Source: Pseudomonadota bacterium (GTDB lineage Bacteria; Pseudomonadota; Gammaproteobacteria; Burkholderiales; Gallionellaceae). From it: a stretch of 64,000 nucleotides of DNA. Position 1 is the first letter of the stretch, and every line of letters begins with the position of its first letter. The stretch is taken from assembly GCA_021848465.1 (NCBI GenBank), contig JAJZUP010000003.1:248001-312000 (forward strand), written 5' to 3'. A model generated the notes under the pieces. The model was not told the DNA's origin. It saw only the letters and a list, made by a program, of their open reading frames with translations, and searched no databases. Position numbers and translations under genes: made by a program. Shown here piece after piece: positions 18,651 to 28,087 of this stretch.

Positions 18651-19793
18651 ATGAAAACAAAAAATCCACTTCTAGGCAACCTCAGTACCGCAGAATTCCT
18701 GCGCGACTACTGGCAGAAAAAGCCCCTGCTGATCCGCCAGGCCATTCCCGGGTTCAAGGGCCTGCTGACTCCGCAGGAGCTTATCGCATTGTCGTGCAAT
18801 CCCGATGCGCAAGCGCGTCTGGTGCGGAATGTGCGCAATAAATGGCAGCTCGCACACGGCCCGTTCGAAGCCGACGAGATGGCTGCACTGCGTGGCAAGT
18901 GGACAGTACTGGTGCAGGGGATCAACCATTTCCTGCCACAGGCCGCCGAGTTGCTGCAACGTTTCAGCTTCATCCCCCACGCCCGACTCGACGACCTGAT
19001 GGTGAGCTACGCACCCAAGGGCGGGGGGGTGGGGCCGCACTTCGATGCCTACGATGTATTCCTCCTGCAGGGATATGGTCACCGCCGCTGGCAGATTTCC
19101 ACTCAGGACGACCGCACGTTGATCGAAGGCGCGCCGCTGCGCATCCTGAAGGAGTTTCATGTTGAACAGGAGTGGGTACTGGAGCCCGGCGACATGCTTT
19201 ACCTGCCTCCGCAATGTGGCCACAATGGTATCGCGGAGGACGACTGCATGACCTACTCGATCGGTTTCCGCACCCCGGCATACCAGGAACTCGCGGAACA
19301 ATTCCTGATCTACCTGCAGGACCGCATCGACATTCCAGGTATGTATGCAGACCCCGATCTTGCGTTGCAACAGCACCCTTCCGAGATCAGTCCGCGCATG
19401 CTGCAACAGGTGGTGCAGGCCATCCGCAAGGTACAGTGGGATAACGAAGATGTCGCAAACTTTCTCGGCAGCTACCTGAGCGAACCCAAGCCACATATAT
19501 TCTTCGACGCTCCCGCACGCCCACTTGCGCACGAACGCTTCCTTGAAAAATTGCAAAAGCACGGTATCGCGCTCGACCTCAAAACGCAGATGCTGAGCTA
19601 TGCCAACAGCATCTTCATCAATGGCGATGCGCACACCACGGGCAAGACCAGCCACCGTGTGCTGCGCATACTTGCCGATACGCGCCAGTTGCCTGCCGGC
19701 ACCAGGCTGTCGCATGAAGCCGCCGAACTGCTTTATGAGTTTTACCTCGACGGATATATCCACTTCGCTACAGGTGGGCGGAGGCGCGCGTGA
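18651..19793 (+). CDS. roxA: Ribosomal protein uL16 arginine hydroxylase, JmjC/cupin family
   Basis: A 380-residue 2-oxoglutarate/Fe(II) oxygenase of the RoxA/YcfD (cupin_4) type, which hydroxylates an Arg of ribosomal protein L16. The iron triad is visible as H130-x-D132 in GPHFDAYDVF and H191 in PPQCGHNG. The N-terminal WQKKPLLIRQA motif is characteristic. The C-terminal part contains the dimerisation and winged-helix regions. The start at ATG 18651 matches the family; upstream frame is noncoding. The next gene overlaps by 4 bp. Confidence 0.92.
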   Translation: MKTKNPLLGNLSTAEFLRDYWQKKPLLIRQAIPGFKGLLTPQELIALSCNPDAQARLVRNVRNKWQLAHGPFEADEMAALRGKWTVLVQGINHFLPQAAELLQRFSFIPHARLDDLMVSYAPKGGGVGPHFDAYDVFLLQGYGHRRWQISTQDDRTLIEGAPLRILKEFHVEQEWVLEPGDMLYLPPQCGHNGIAEDDCMTYSIGFRTPAYQELAEQFLIYLQDRIDIPGMYADPDLALQQHPSEISPRMLQQVVQAIRKVQWDNEDVANFLGSYLSEPKPHIFFDAPARPLAHERFLEKLQKHGIALDLKTQMLSYANSIFINGDAHTTGKTSHRVLRILADTRQLPAGTRLSHEAAELLYEFYLDGYIHFATGGRRRA

Positions 19794-20281
19794 CCGACAC
19801 TGCCCTGCAACACACCGCCTTTCAGGGAGCCGACGAATATATCGCGGCGCTCGACACGCTCTGCTTGCGTGCCAGCAATTCGCTGGTATTTTTTGAAAAT
19901 GATTTCGACGGGATCGGCTTTAATTCGGAAGCTCGCTATAACGCGCTACGCGGCTTCCTGCTGGGTCACCCGAATGCCCGCCTGCAATTGCTCGCGCATA
20001 CCCCCGCACCGCTGGAGCGTAACTGCCCGCGCATGCTGATGCTGTTGCGCCAGTTTTCGCACAAGATGTCCATCCACCAGACACCCCCACATTTGCGCAA
20101 CCTGACTACCCCGTTCGCGGTCGCCGATGAGCTGCATTATGTACGCCGCTTCCACTTTGACGACCCGCGCGGAATACTGGCACTGTACGATCCCGAGGGC
20201 GCACGCCAACTGCATTCGCAATTCAACGATATCTGGTCCGCCTCACGCCCTGCAATATCAGCTAACACAACCGGACTATAA
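19790..20281 (+). CDS. DUF7931-like protein, roxA partner
   Basis: A 163-residue protein starting with GTG at 19790 behind GGAGG, overlapping the roxA stop. Sequence features are SLVFFENDFDGIGFNS near residue 35, LLAHTPAPLERNCPR and ELHYVRRFHFDDPRGILALY. This pattern resembles the phospholipase-D-like/DUF7931 family, often seen beside acetyltransferases, but the classical HKD motif is not present. Cytosolic; function unknown. Confidence 0.7.
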   Translation: MTDTALQHTAFQGADEYIAALDTLCLRASNSLVFFENDFDGIGFNSEARYNALRGFLLGHPNARLQLLAHTPAPLERNCPRMLMLLRQFSHKMSIHQTPPHLRNLTTPFAVADELHYVRRFHFDDPRGILALYDPEGARQLHSQFNDIWSASRPAISANTTGL

Positions 20282-20421
20282 AGTCAAAAAAATATTTTTT
20301 TCACGCCCTCTTTCCAATCCCACACGGATTGCTAGAATGCCGCGCCTCTGTTATCGGGAACAACCGGTGACAAGACAAAATTTTTATTATTTTTTATTGT
20401 GTTATCAAAGGAAAATTGGAA

Positions 20422-20619
20422 ATGAAAAGCTCCCTGATCGTTGCTGCCCTGCTGGCTCTGTCTCTGTCTGCTTGTGGCGAAAAAGCTGCTGAAGCTCCTG
20501 CTGCTGCTCCTGCCGCTGAAGCTCCTGCTGCTGCTCCAGCTCCTGCTGCTGAAGCCGCTTCGGCTCCTGCTGCTGAAGCTCCTGCTGCTGCTCCTGCTGC
20601 TGAACCAGCAAAGAAGTAA
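20422..20619 (+). CDS. Small Ala/Pro-rich lipoprotein
   Basis: A 65-residue product with a lipoprotein signal peptide (MKSSLIVAALLALSLSAC, lipobox LSAC). The mature part is a low-complexity chain of AEAPAAAPAAE-type units ending in AEPAKK, so it should be an extended, disordered periplasmic tether. The start at ATG 20422 follows AAAGGAAAA; TAGAAT at about 20333 could be its -10 box. The gene stands alone and ends at a strong terminator, suggesting independent and possibly high expression. The number of repeat units may vary between strains. Confidence 0.75.
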   Translation: MKSSLIVAALLALSLSACGEKAAEAPAAAPAAEAPAAAPAPAAEAASAPAAEAPAAAPAAEPAKK

Positions 20620-20634
20620 GCTGACCACAGCAAT

Positions 20635-20663
20635 TAAAAAAGCCGGCGCAAGCCGGCTTTTTT
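20635..20663 (+). terminator. Rho-independent terminator
   Basis: The stem AAAAAAGCCGGC / GCCGGCTTTTTT with a GCAA loop is followed by more T. It terminates the lipoprotein gene and, being A-rich on the left, may also stop the convergent hydrolase gene. Confidence 0.92.
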
Positions 20664-20678
20664 ATTTCCCCGGAAAGA

Positions 20679-21443
20679 TCAATCGATCTCGCACCAGCCC
20701 AGTCCCTCCTCCTGGGTCGCCACCGCAATCCTGCTCTCCGGCCAGCATGTAGCCGCGCACAAAGCCTGTACTGCCAAGGTGCGACTGTTGTTTTTCTGGC
20801 TCAGGTGCGCCGCCACGACATGCTGCAGCCCGTCATGCGTCAGGCGCGACAGCAAGGCGGCCGCATCGAGATTATTGAGGTGCCCGAACCTGCCACCCAC
20901 GCGCTGTTTCAGCACATAGGGATAATCGCCATTAGCCAGCATTACCGTATCATGGTTGCACTCCAGCACCAGCGCCGCACATCCGGTCAGCGTCGTCTCG
21001 ATATGCGGGGTGATGCAGCCGACATCGGTCAATACGCCCAGCCTGCGCGCACCGTCACTGAACACATACTGCACCGGCTCTACCGCATCATGGGGAACCG
21101 GATAAGGCTGGATTGCAATATCGCCGACAGAAAAGTCGCAATGGGAATTGATCTCGACGGCATTCACGCCACTGAATGCACCATTCTGGCTGCGCAAAGT
21201 GCCGTGTGTCAGGTAAACCGGGAGGGAAAATTTTCTGGCGAGCCGCGCGACACCGCCTATGTGGTCGCTATGCTCATGCGTGACCACGATAGCACCGAGC
21301 GTTTCCGGAGGAATTCCCAAGCGCTGTAGGCGTGCGACGGTCTCGCTGATGGAAAAGCCACAATCCATCAGTATCCGCGTACTACCTGCCTCCACTACGA
21401 GGGCATTGCCCTCGCTACCGCTACCGAGCAGGGCGAAGCGCAT
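20679..21443 (-). CDS. MBL-fold metallo-hydrolase (YycJ/WalJ-like)
   Basis: A 254-residue beta-lactamase-fold hydrolase. Metal ligands are visible in THEHSDHIGG (HxHxDH), in PVPHDAVEP, in VLTDVGCITPHI (Asp) and in AAHLSQKNNS. The start FALLGSGSEGNALVVE and the end match the YycJ/WalJ exonuclease-like branch of the superfamily, which is distinct from beta-lactamases. The start at ATG 21443 is chosen because an upstream GTG at 21464 has no ribosome site. It overlaps bamC by 23 bp, so it is the last gene of the dapA-bamC operon, as in many Betaproteobacteria. Confidence 0.88.
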   Translation of the reverse strand: MRFALLGSGSEGNALVVEAGSTRILMDCGFSISETVARLQRLGIPPETLGAIVVTHEHSDHIGGVARLARKFSLPVYLTHGTLRSQNGAFSGVNAVEINSHCDFSVGDIAIQPYPVPHDAVEPVQYVFSDGARRLGVLTDVGCITPHIETTLTGCAALVLECNHDTVMLANGDYPYVLKQRVGGRFGHLNNLDAAALLSRLTHDGLQHVVAAHLSQKNNSRTLAVQALCAATCWPESRIAVATQEEGLGWCEID

Positions 21444-22095
21444 TCTCGGCAGGAGTTGCGCCACTTGGTGTGGCGCCCGGAGTATCGGCTTGTTTCAAAT
21501 TGGCGAACAGCTCATCAAGCAAACGCTGGCTGTCAGCATCTGCCTGGCCTTTCGCATCAGCAGCAGACACTTCGCTGGTACCCGCTTTCTCGCGCACCGT
21601 CACCAGATAGTCCGGCTGCTTGGCGTCGGCCTTGTCGCTTTTCTTGTCCTGCTCCTGCGGAGGAACCGCATAGAACAGTCCCTTGCTACGATCCTTGTCG
21701 CTCACGCGGATATGTGCACGATCCAGCGCCAGTCCGACACGGCGCCAGGCGCGATCAAAAGCCTCGCCTATCGCTACGTATTTGACGCCATCGCGCTCAA
21801 GCTGCTTGATTTCGGGCATCGCCTCAACCGCAGCAGGTGCGCTGGCCGGCAGCACGCAGGGCTGCTCGGCGCGGGTTTTACTGTATTCGGAATAACTGGC
21901 AACCACATCCCCGCCATCTGCAGGAATCGCGTAATGCTTGTCGTTTTCAGGTGCGGTCAGATCCGGCGGCACCTCAAGCGGGTGCACTTGCACCGTCTTG
22001 GTCTTGTATTCCGATTTCTTTTTCTCGGCGAACCCACTGCAACCTGCCAACAACACCAGAACTGCCAACGCGCTGGCAACAACTCCGACTCTCAT
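21421..22095 (-). CDS. bamC: Outer membrane assembly lipoprotein BamC
   Basis: A 224-residue lipoprotein (signal MRVGVVASALAVLVLLAGC, lipobox LAGC), and the accessory lipoprotein of the BAM beta-barrel assembly complex. The family N-terminal motif (LEVPPDLTAP, which contacts BamD) is present, then a helix-grip domain (EAFDRAWRRVGLALDRA). It is shorter than the enterobacterial form, as is usual in Betaproteobacteria. The start at ATG 22095 follows GGGGGAAAGC. It sits just after dapA in an operon. Confidence 0.85.
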   Translation of the reverse strand: MRVGVVASALAVLVLLAGCSGFAEKKKSEYKTKTVQVHPLEVPPDLTAPENDKHYAIPADGGDVVASYSEYSKTRAEQPCVLPASAPAAVEAMPEIKQLERDGVKYVAIGEAFDRAWRRVGLALDRAHIRVSDKDRSKGLFYAVPPQEQDKKSDKADAKQPDYLVTVREKAGTSEVSAADAKGQADADSQRLLDELFANLKQADTPGATPSGATPAENALRPAR

Positions 22096-22106
22096 GCTTT
22101 CCCCCA

Positions 22107-22982
22107 TCAAATCACACCCGCTTGCCGCATCGCGGCCTCAACCGCAGGCTGCGCACCCGCAGTCAACGGAGTAAGTGGCAGGCGCAGATAATTGCCCATC
22201 TTGCCCATACGTGCCACCGCCCACTTCACCGGAATGGGGTTGGCCTCAATAAAGAGATTGCGGTGCAACCCGAGCAGGCGGAAGTTGATTTCACGCGCTG
22301 TGACCACATCCCCCTTAAGCGCTGCGACACACATCTCATGCATCAGCTTCGGGGCGACGTTGGCCGTCACTGAAATCGTGCCGTGGGCGCCCAGCAGCAT
22401 CAGCGCCAGCGTGCTCGCATCATCGCCGCTGTAGATTGCGAAATCTTGTGGCGCGCGCTGCAACAGGTCGCTGCCGCGTTCGATTCCGCCAGTTGCATCC
22501 TTGATGCCGACAATGTTGGGTATCTGCGCCAGGCGCAACACCGTGTCATTGCTCATGTCTGCGCCGGTACGCCCCGGCACGTTGTACAGGATGTGCGGCA
22601 TATCCACCGCTTCGGCAATCGCCTTGAAATGCTGATACAGGCCTTCCTGGGTGGGTTTGTTGTAATACGGTACAACTGTCAGCGAAGCACTTGCTCCGAC
22701 CTTTTTGGCAAAGGACGCCAGCTCGATGGCCTCCTTGGTAGAGTTCGCGCCGGTACCGGCAATCACCGGAATACGCCCGGCGGCATGTTCCACTGCCACG
22801 CGGATCAGTTCCTCGTGCTCCTCCACGTCTACCGTGGGGGACTCGCCGGTCGTGCCCACCACGACGATGGCGTCGGTGCCCTGCTCGATATGGAAGTCGA
22901 TCAGCGCGCGAAAAGCAGGCCAGTCCAGGCTGCCATCGGCCTGCATCGGGGTAACAATTGCAACTATGCTGCCAGTAATCAT
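22107..22982 (-). CDS. dapA: 4-hydroxy-tetrahydrodipicolinate synthase
   Basis: A 291-residue class I aldolase that condenses pyruvate with aspartate semialdehyde in the lysine/diaminopimelate pathway. The catalytic Tyr133 ([10 protein letters not shown]) and Schiff-base Lys161 (GIKDATG) sit at the same numbers as in the E. coli enzyme, and the GTTGES motif is intact. The start at ATG 22982 ([13 protein letters not shown]) has GAGG upstream. It is the first gene of dapA-bamC-MBL hydrolase. Confidence 0.97.
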   Translation of the reverse strand: MITGSIVAIVTPMQADGSLDWPAFRALIDFHIEQGTDAIVVVGTTGESPTVDVEEHEELIRVAVEHAAGRIPVIAGTGANSTKEAIELASFAKKVGASASLTVVPYYNKPTQEGLYQHFKAIAEAVDMPHILYNVPGRTGADMSNDTVLRLAQIPNIVGIKDATGGIERGSDLLQRAPQDFAIYSGDDASTLALMLLGAHGTISVTANVAPKLMHEMCVAALKGDVVTAREINFRLLGLHRNLFIEANPIPVKWAVARMGKMGNYLRLPLTPLTAGAQPAVEAAMRQAGVI

Positions 22983-23164
22983 GCTTTCTGCCTCAACGAA
23001 AGTGGGCATTTTAACCGAAAGCCCCAGCCCGATGTTTTTTTATGTTTCTACTCACCCCGCCGCCCTCCGCCCGCCTTGAAAAATCTTGCAATTTGTCTGG
23101 CACGGCACGCTTTTCTACCGTATTATCCGCCCGCCTGAAATTCAGACTTTAGTACGCATCCGCC

Positions 23165-24487
23165 ATGCAGAGCGAGCAAGCAACCGGACAGTCCAAGGAA
23201 ACCATCCTCAACCTGCTGCAAAAACAGCAGTTGCTGGAGGACGTGGTACGCAAGCAGGACATGCCGCATCACGACCTGGTCGAAACCCTGGTGCGGAAGC
23301 AAAACCTTGCCAAGTTGCGCCAGGCATTGAACGATGCCCAGCCCTCCGAAGTTGCCCAGATCCTGGAAGAATTGAGCCCGGAAAACCAGGTTTTCCTGTG
23401 GGACCAGATCGAAGATGCACGCAAAGAAGCCATCCTGCGCGATGTGCCGATCTCGGTGCTGAATGCGCTGGGCAAACGCGAATTCAAGAACGAACGCTCG
23501 CACATCAAGGCCTTCAGCCTGCACGAAGGGCGCCTGCGTGAGGTCACCGTCAACACCAGCGACGAACTGCGCGATGCCAAGCCGGTCTGGATCGACATGG
23601 TTGACCCGACGTTCGAGGAGCGCACCTGGATGGGGGAAATCTTCGGCATTGAGCTGCCCGACCCTGCCAGACTCAGCGACCTGGAATCCAGCGCGCGTTT
23701 CTACATGGAAGAGAATGGCGAAATCCACCTGCATTCGGACTTCCTGCTGGACCTCGAAAACGAATCGCGCAACGTCGCGGTTGCCTTCATCCTCTACCAG
23801 GACATCCTGTTTTCGGTGCGCACCGAAGAGCTGCCGGTCTTCCGCCTGCAACGCCTGCGTGCCTTTTCGCAACCCAATTACGTTTCCAACTCGCGCGATG
23901 TGCTGCTGGATTTGTACGCAGCGGATGCGGAATATTCGGCGGATGCGCTGGAAAATATTTATCGCGGGCTTGAGTCCGTCGGCAAACAGGTGCTGAGCAA
24001 GCTGGTCACCGACGAGGAGGCCGCCAAAATCCTGGTGGCAATTGCTCATGAAGAAGACCTGAACGGCCATATCCGCCGCAACGTGCTGGATACCCGCCGC
24101 GCGGTCTCGTTCCTGATGCGCAGTAAACTGCTGGAGCGCGAACAGCTCGACGATGCACAGCAGATCCTGCGCGACATCGAATCACTCGACGGACACACCA
24201 CGTTCCTGTTCGGCAAGATCAACTTCCTGATGGATGCCACGGTCGGCTTCATCAACATCAACCAGAACAAGGTGATCAAGCGCCTTACCGTGCTCAGCGT
24301 GGTGTTCATGCCGCTCAATGTGATCGCCGGCATCGGCGGCATGTCGGAATACTCCATGATGACCAGCGCCATCCCTTGGCCGGTCTCCTACGGCCTGTTC
24401 ACCATCGGCATGTTCATCGTAGCCTGGCTCACCTATGTGTTCCTCAAGGTTATGGAAAAACGTGACCACCACCGCCAGGCTGTTTAG
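23165..24487 (+). CDS. CorA-family divalent cation transporter with MgtE_N-like N-terminus
   Basis: A 440-residue inner-membrane protein. Residues about 25-100 are helical repeats like the MgtE N-terminal domain (LRQALNDAQPSEVAQILEEL). The rest is CorA: a cytoplasmic funnel with a long stalk helix, then two C-terminal membrane helices (about 375-395 and 410-430). The CorA signature GMN between them reads GMS (GIGGMSEY). GMN forms the pore mouth for hydrated Mg2+, so selectivity may differ. It stands alone, divergent from dapA. Magnesium transport is likely but cobalt, nickel or zinc cannot be excluded. Confidence 0.85.
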   Translation: MQSEQATGQSKETILNLLQKQQLLEDVVRKQDMPHHDLVETLVRKQNLAKLRQALNDAQPSEVAQILEELSPENQVFLWDQIEDARKEAILRDVPISVLNALGKREFKNERSHIKAFSLHEGRLREVTVNTSDELRDAKPVWIDMVDPTFEERTWMGEIFGIELPDPARLSDLESSARFYMEENGEIHLHSDFLLDLENESRNVAVAFILYQDILFSVRTEELPVFRLQRLRAFSQPNYVSNSRDVLLDLYAADAEYSADALENIYRGLESVGKQVLSKLVTDEEAAKILVAIAHEEDLNGHIRRNVLDTRRAVSFLMRSKLLEREQLDDAQQILRDIESLDGHTTFLFGKINFLMDATVGFININQNKVIKRLTVLSVVFMPLNVIAGIGGMSEYSMMTSAIPWPVSYGLFTIGMFIVAWLTYVFLKVMEKRDHHRQAV

Positions 24488-24518
24488 GACGCGAGCACGC
24501 CCTGATGTACGCAACGCC

Positions 24519-25745
24519 CTAGGCCGGCATCGCGGCCTGCCAGCAGGCACCCAGATTTGCCTCCACCTGCGCCACAATCGCACCATCCAGCCGATTGCCC
24601 GCCACCTGCTCTTTCAACAGGCGCAGGATTTCATCCGGCGGCAGCGAAGCGCGGTAAGGGCGTTGCTGCGCCAGCGCCTGGAACACATCCGCCACGGCAA
24701 TGATGCGTGCCTCCAGCGATAGCTGCCCGTTGCTCAACTGGTACGGATAGCCGGCTCCGTTGACCCGCTCATGGTGCTCGGCGGCCCACAATGCAATGGT
24801 CTCCAGTCCCTTGACGTTTTTCAGCACACTGTAAGTATCGAAGCTGTGCCGACGCATCACCGTACTCTCCGCCTCGGTCAGCCGACCGGGCTTCTCCAAC
24901 AATTCATCCGGAACGCGCAGCTTGCCAAGATCATGCAGGAAGCCGGCCAGCTCCAGCATTTCGCAATTTTTTTTCGGTAGCTCGAACAAACCGCCGATAT
25001 AGCGCGCGAGACTGGCCACGCCATCGGAATGCTGGCGGGTAAACGGGCTCTTCGCATCAACGATGTGGGAGAAAATTTTCACCAGGCATTTCAGTTCGTT
25101 GAAGCGCATTTCGCGCTTGCTGGAGTGGGCCAGCCAGGTAGCCAGATAACCGTCGACATTGTCGCTGTCCAGGCGCAACCAGAATGCATCCGAGCCGGAA
25201 ACCGCCAGGAACGCATCCACCAGGTCCGGGTGGAACCAGGAGCCGCGTTTCTCGGCGATGCGTGTACGCACCTCCTGTTTGCCCAGCAGGATATCCTTCC
25301 CTTCGGACATCACACCCAGTGACAGGACATCCACGCGATCCACCATGTAGATGCAGTTGGCGGCCAGTTTCACCTCGTCCGGGAAATCCAGCCGGGCCAG
25401 TTCGCTCCAGTGGGTATGGTGGTGCAGGATGGTTGTCGCCAGGTGGTGCAGCAACGAGCAGGACGCCAGCAATTCGGCGCCGATCTTGCAATGGTCCGCT
25501 TCCTTCTCCCATTCGAACTGGGCCAGTTGCGCATGCACCACGGTGCGCGACACCCCGCAGTCATGCAGGATGGCGGCCTGGAACAAGTCATCCAGCCGCG
25601 CGCCCTGCCAGCCCATGCGCTTGCCGCACTCGGTCGCCATATAGGCCACGCGCTTGCCGTGATGGATATGGGTCACCCCCACCAGGTCGAGCGCATCGGA
25701 CAGGGAATAAATGGCCTCATGCAGGTTGATCTCGTATACAGACAT
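24519..25745 (-). CDS. Dual HD / HD-GYP domain protein
   Basis: A 408-residue cytosolic protein. The N-terminal HD domain has HIHHGKRVA and AILHDCGVS. The C-terminal half (from about residue 225) is an HD-GYP domain, usually a c-di-GMP phosphodiesterase: RQHSDGVASL, AGFLHDLGKL, MRRHSFDTY, EHHERVNGAGYP and ADVFQALAQQRPY are all present. The GYP loop reads NGAGYP rather than DGxGYP. It would add a third c-di-GMP-degrading activity to the window. Confidence 0.88.
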   Translation of the reverse strand: MSVYEINLHEAIYSLSDALDLVGVTHIHHGKRVAYMATECGKRMGWQGARLDDLFQAAILHDCGVSRTVVHAQLAQFEWEKEADHCKIGAELLASCSLLHHLATTILHHHTHWSELARLDFPDEVKLAANCIYMVDRVDVLSLGVMSEGKDILLGKQEVRTRIAEKRGSWFHPDLVDAFLAVSGSDAFWLRLDSDNVDGYLATWLAHSSKREMRFNELKCLVKIFSHIVDAKSPFTRQHSDGVASLARYIGGLFELPKKNCEMLELAGFLHDLGKLRVPDELLEKPGRLTEAESTVMRRHSFDTYSVLKNVKGLETIALWAAEHHERVNGAGYPYQLSNGQLSLEARIIAVADVFQALAQQRPYRASLPPDEILRLLKEQVAGNRLDGAIVAQVEANLGACWQAAMPA

Positions 25746-25772
25746 CCCACGCCCTCCGCTGTTGTCAGGACA

Positions 25773-26471
25773 CTATGGTATCTCTACATCGTCCATACGT
25801 GACAGGATAATGTCGGTTTTGCGCAACAACCCCCTGGCCTCGCGGTGCTTGTCGTAATAACGCGGATTCGGCACCATCGCCGCCAGCTTGGCCGCCTGGT
25901 AGGGAGTCAGTTGCGCCGCGCTGACCTGGTAGTAATGCCGCGCCGCCGCCTCCGCCCCGAATACGCCATTGCCCCATTCGATCACGTTCAGGTAGATCTC
26001 GAAGATTCGCTGCTTGTCCATCATGCCCTCCAGCATCAGCGTGATCACGACCTCCTCGGCCTTGCGCCACGGGGTGCGCTTGGTCGACAGGAAAAGGTTC
26101 TTTGCCAATTGCTGGCTGATGGTCGAACCGCCAGCGACGATCTTCCCCTTTTTCAGGTTCTTTTCATAAGCCTTCTGGATTCCATCCCAATCGAAGCCCT
26201 CGTGGTCGACAAATTTGGCATCTTCGGAAGCAATCAGCGCCTGTTTCAGGTTATCGGAAATCTTGCGGTACGACACCCAGCGATGCTGCAATTCGGCATC
26301 CGGATTCCTGTCCTGCATGACCTCCAAGCGATCGTCCATGAATGAGCTGGAGGCCGGGTTATGGTCTATCCACCACCACACATGGACGGCAATCCAGGCT
26401 TGGTACAGCAGTACCAGCACCCCCAGCGCCAGCAACAGGCGGCCGCCCCACTTCCAGACTGTTTTCTTCAT
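25773..26471 (-). CDS. mtgA: Monofunctional peptidoglycan glycosyltransferase
   Basis: A 232-residue GT51 enzyme that polymerises lipid II into glycan strands at the inner membrane. It has one N-terminal membrane helix (about 10-32) and the two hallmark motifs ASEDAKFVDHEGFDW (catalytic Glu) and GGSTISQQLAKNLFLS. A third, EEVVITLMLE, is also present. The length matches MtgA, and no transpeptidase domain follows. The start at ATG 26471 overlaps the aroE stop. Confidence 0.95.
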   Translation of the reverse strand: MKKTVWKWGGRLLLALGVLVLLYQAWIAVHVWWWIDHNPASSSFMDDRLEVMQDRNPDAELQHRWVSYRKISDNLKQALIASEDAKFVDHEGFDWDGIQKAYEKNLKKGKIVAGGSTISQQLAKNLFLSTKRTPWRKAEEVVITLMLEGMMDKQRIFEIYLNVIEWGNGVFGAEAAARHYYQVSAAQLTPYQAAKLAAMVPNPRYYDKHREARGLLRKTDIILSRMDDVEIP

Positions 26472-27274
26472 GCGCGCAGTCTCGCCAGCACCGGTGCCGT
26501 ATCCGGGCGCACCTCGCGCCACTTGAAGAACGCTTCTGCCGCCTGCTCCACCAGCATGCCCAAGCCATCCGCCAGTTGCGTCGCACCCTGCTGGGCAGCA
26601 AAAATCAGGAAGGGCGTCTGGCGGCCGTACATCATGTCATACGCCAACGCATTGGGGGCAAACAGTCCGGGGGGCAAAGGCGGCAGCGTGTCGGAAAGAC
26701 TGCTGGAAGTGGCATTGACCACCACGTCGAATTGTTTTCCGGCCAAAGCTTCATAGCTGCACGCGGAGACTGTGCCGTACGGTGCAAACTCGGCCACCAT
26801 CTTTTGTGCCTTGTCCAGATTGCGGTTGGCAACCGTGATGCTGGCGCCGGCATTGAAAAGCTGCCAGATCACGCCGTGTGCGGCGCCTCCCGCTCCCATC
26901 AGCAGCACTTTGCGGAACAGCAGCTTGCGCCCGAGATTCTGCTCAATATCCGCCAGCAGCCCTGCGCCGTCGGTGTTATCGCCAAGAATCTCCCCATCGC
27001 GGAACAGCAAGGTATTCACGGCCTGCGCCGCCCGCGCGCGGCCGGTCAACTGATTGCACAACTGGTACGCCTCGAATTTGAATGGCACGGTGACATTGCA
27101 GCCCTTGTAGCCTTCCCTGACCAGGCGCTGGATCGTCTCCTTGAAGCCATCCAGCGGCGCTTCGATCGCCCCGTAGGAAATGTCCTGCTGCGTCTGTTCC
27201 GCAAAAGCCTGGTGGATCAACGGGGATTTGCTGTGCGAAACGGGATTCCCGATTACTGCGTACTGGTCGGTCAT
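26468..27274 (-). CDS. aroE: Shikimate dehydrogenase
   Basis: A 268-residue NADP-dependent enzyme that reduces 3-dehydroshikimate to shikimate in aromatic amino acid synthesis. Substrate-site motifs NPVSHSKSP and NVTVPFK (catalytic Lys) and NTDGAGL, and the nucleotide loop GAGGAAHGV, are intact. The start at ATG 27274 is the family start; an in-frame start 21 bp earlier is less likely. It is cotranslated with mtgA through a 4-bp overlap. Confidence 0.96.
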   Translation of the reverse strand: MTDQYAVIGNPVSHSKSPLIHQAFAEQTQQDISYGAIEAPLDGFKETIQRLVREGYKGCNVTVPFKFEAYQLCNQLTGRARAAQAVNTLLFRDGEILGDNTDGAGLLADIEQNLGRKLLFRKVLLMGAGGAAHGVIWQLFNAGASITVANRNLDKAQKMVAEFAPYGTVSACSYEALAGKQFDVVVNATSSSLSDTLPPLPPGLFAPNALAYDMMYGRQTPFLIFAAQQGATQLADGLGMLVEQAAEAFFKWREVRPDTAPVLARLRA

Positions 27275-27340
27275 GCTGATAGCGAATAAATACAAGGGGG
27301 CGAATTATAGCTGTTTGCCGTGCCCGGCAAACAGCATCCC

Positions 27341-28087
27341 TCAGGCGCGTGCCGGCCGCAGCAAGACCGGGGCGCCGGACAGCACCAACATCCACACAAT
27401 CGCCGCCCCGGCCGGCAAGTCCAGCCAGACCGAGACCAGCAAGCCCAGCACATAGCCGGCAATACCCACGGCATAAGCCACTTGCAGGCGCCAGCGTTTA
27501 AGTTTGTGCGTAGCCAGCGCCGGCACGATCAGGCTGGCAAACACCAGATAAATCCCGGCCAGTTGCACCGAGGCCGTCACGACCAGCGCAAACAATGCAT
27601 AAAACACGAAATGCCCCTGACGTGCGCGCAAAACCCGCCATGCCAGCAAAACCACGGCCGACAACAGGCCCGTAGCCAGCAATTGCGTATTGCTGACCCA
27701 GAGTATCTGTCCGACCAGCATGTCTTTCAGGTGCTCGCCCGCATGCACATCGCGGCTCATCAGCAATATCCCCAGCGTTGCCGCCAGCACGAAAGCCAGC
27801 CCGATGCCCGCTTCCTTGACTTCGGTTGCCGCGCGCTCCAGCCAGGCCAGCACGGCCGCGCCGCACAATGCGCTCGCCACCGCCACGCCTTGCACCAGCC
27901 AAGGTTGCTGCTCCAGCCCCGCCAGTCCGGCCATCACCACTCCGAGCCCGGCAATTTGCGCCACCGCGATGTCCGCAAAAATCACCCCGCGTTGCAGGAC
28001 GCGCATCCCGAACGGGACGTGCGTGGACAAGATCAGCAGGCCCGCCGCCAGGGCGGGCAGCAGGATGTCCCAGTCGAATCCGCTCAT
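27341..28087 (-). CDS. Metal ABC transporter permease, ZnuB-like
   Basis: A 248-residue membrane protein of the ABC-3 family (Zn/Mn/Fe chelate permeases) with about 7-8 hydrophobic helices. Characteristic segments are RGVIFADIAVAQIAGLG, the coupling region, and GIYLVFASLIVPALAT. It would form the inner-membrane channel for a metal delivered by the ZnuA-like protein encoded just upstream, which its start overlaps (ATGA). No ATP-binding subunit is found in this cluster. Confidence 0.88.
   Translation of the reverse strand: MSGFDWDILLPALAAGLLILSTHVPFGMRVLQRGVIFADIAVAQIAGLGVVMAGLAGLEQQPWLVQGVAVASALCGAAVLAWLERAATEVKEAGIGLAFVLAATLGILLMSRDVHAGEHLKDMLVGQILWVSNTQLLATGLLSAVVLLAWRVLRARQGHFVFYALFALVVTASVQLAGIYLVFASLIVPALATHKLKRWRLQVAYAVGIAGYVLGLLVSVWLDLPAGAAIVWMLVLSGAPVLLRPARA

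Noticed and set aside
20470..20610. Tandem repeats that could look like a CRISPR or VNTR array
   Set aside because: They are in-frame codons for an Ala/Pro/Glu-rich lipoprotein tail, without regular spacers.
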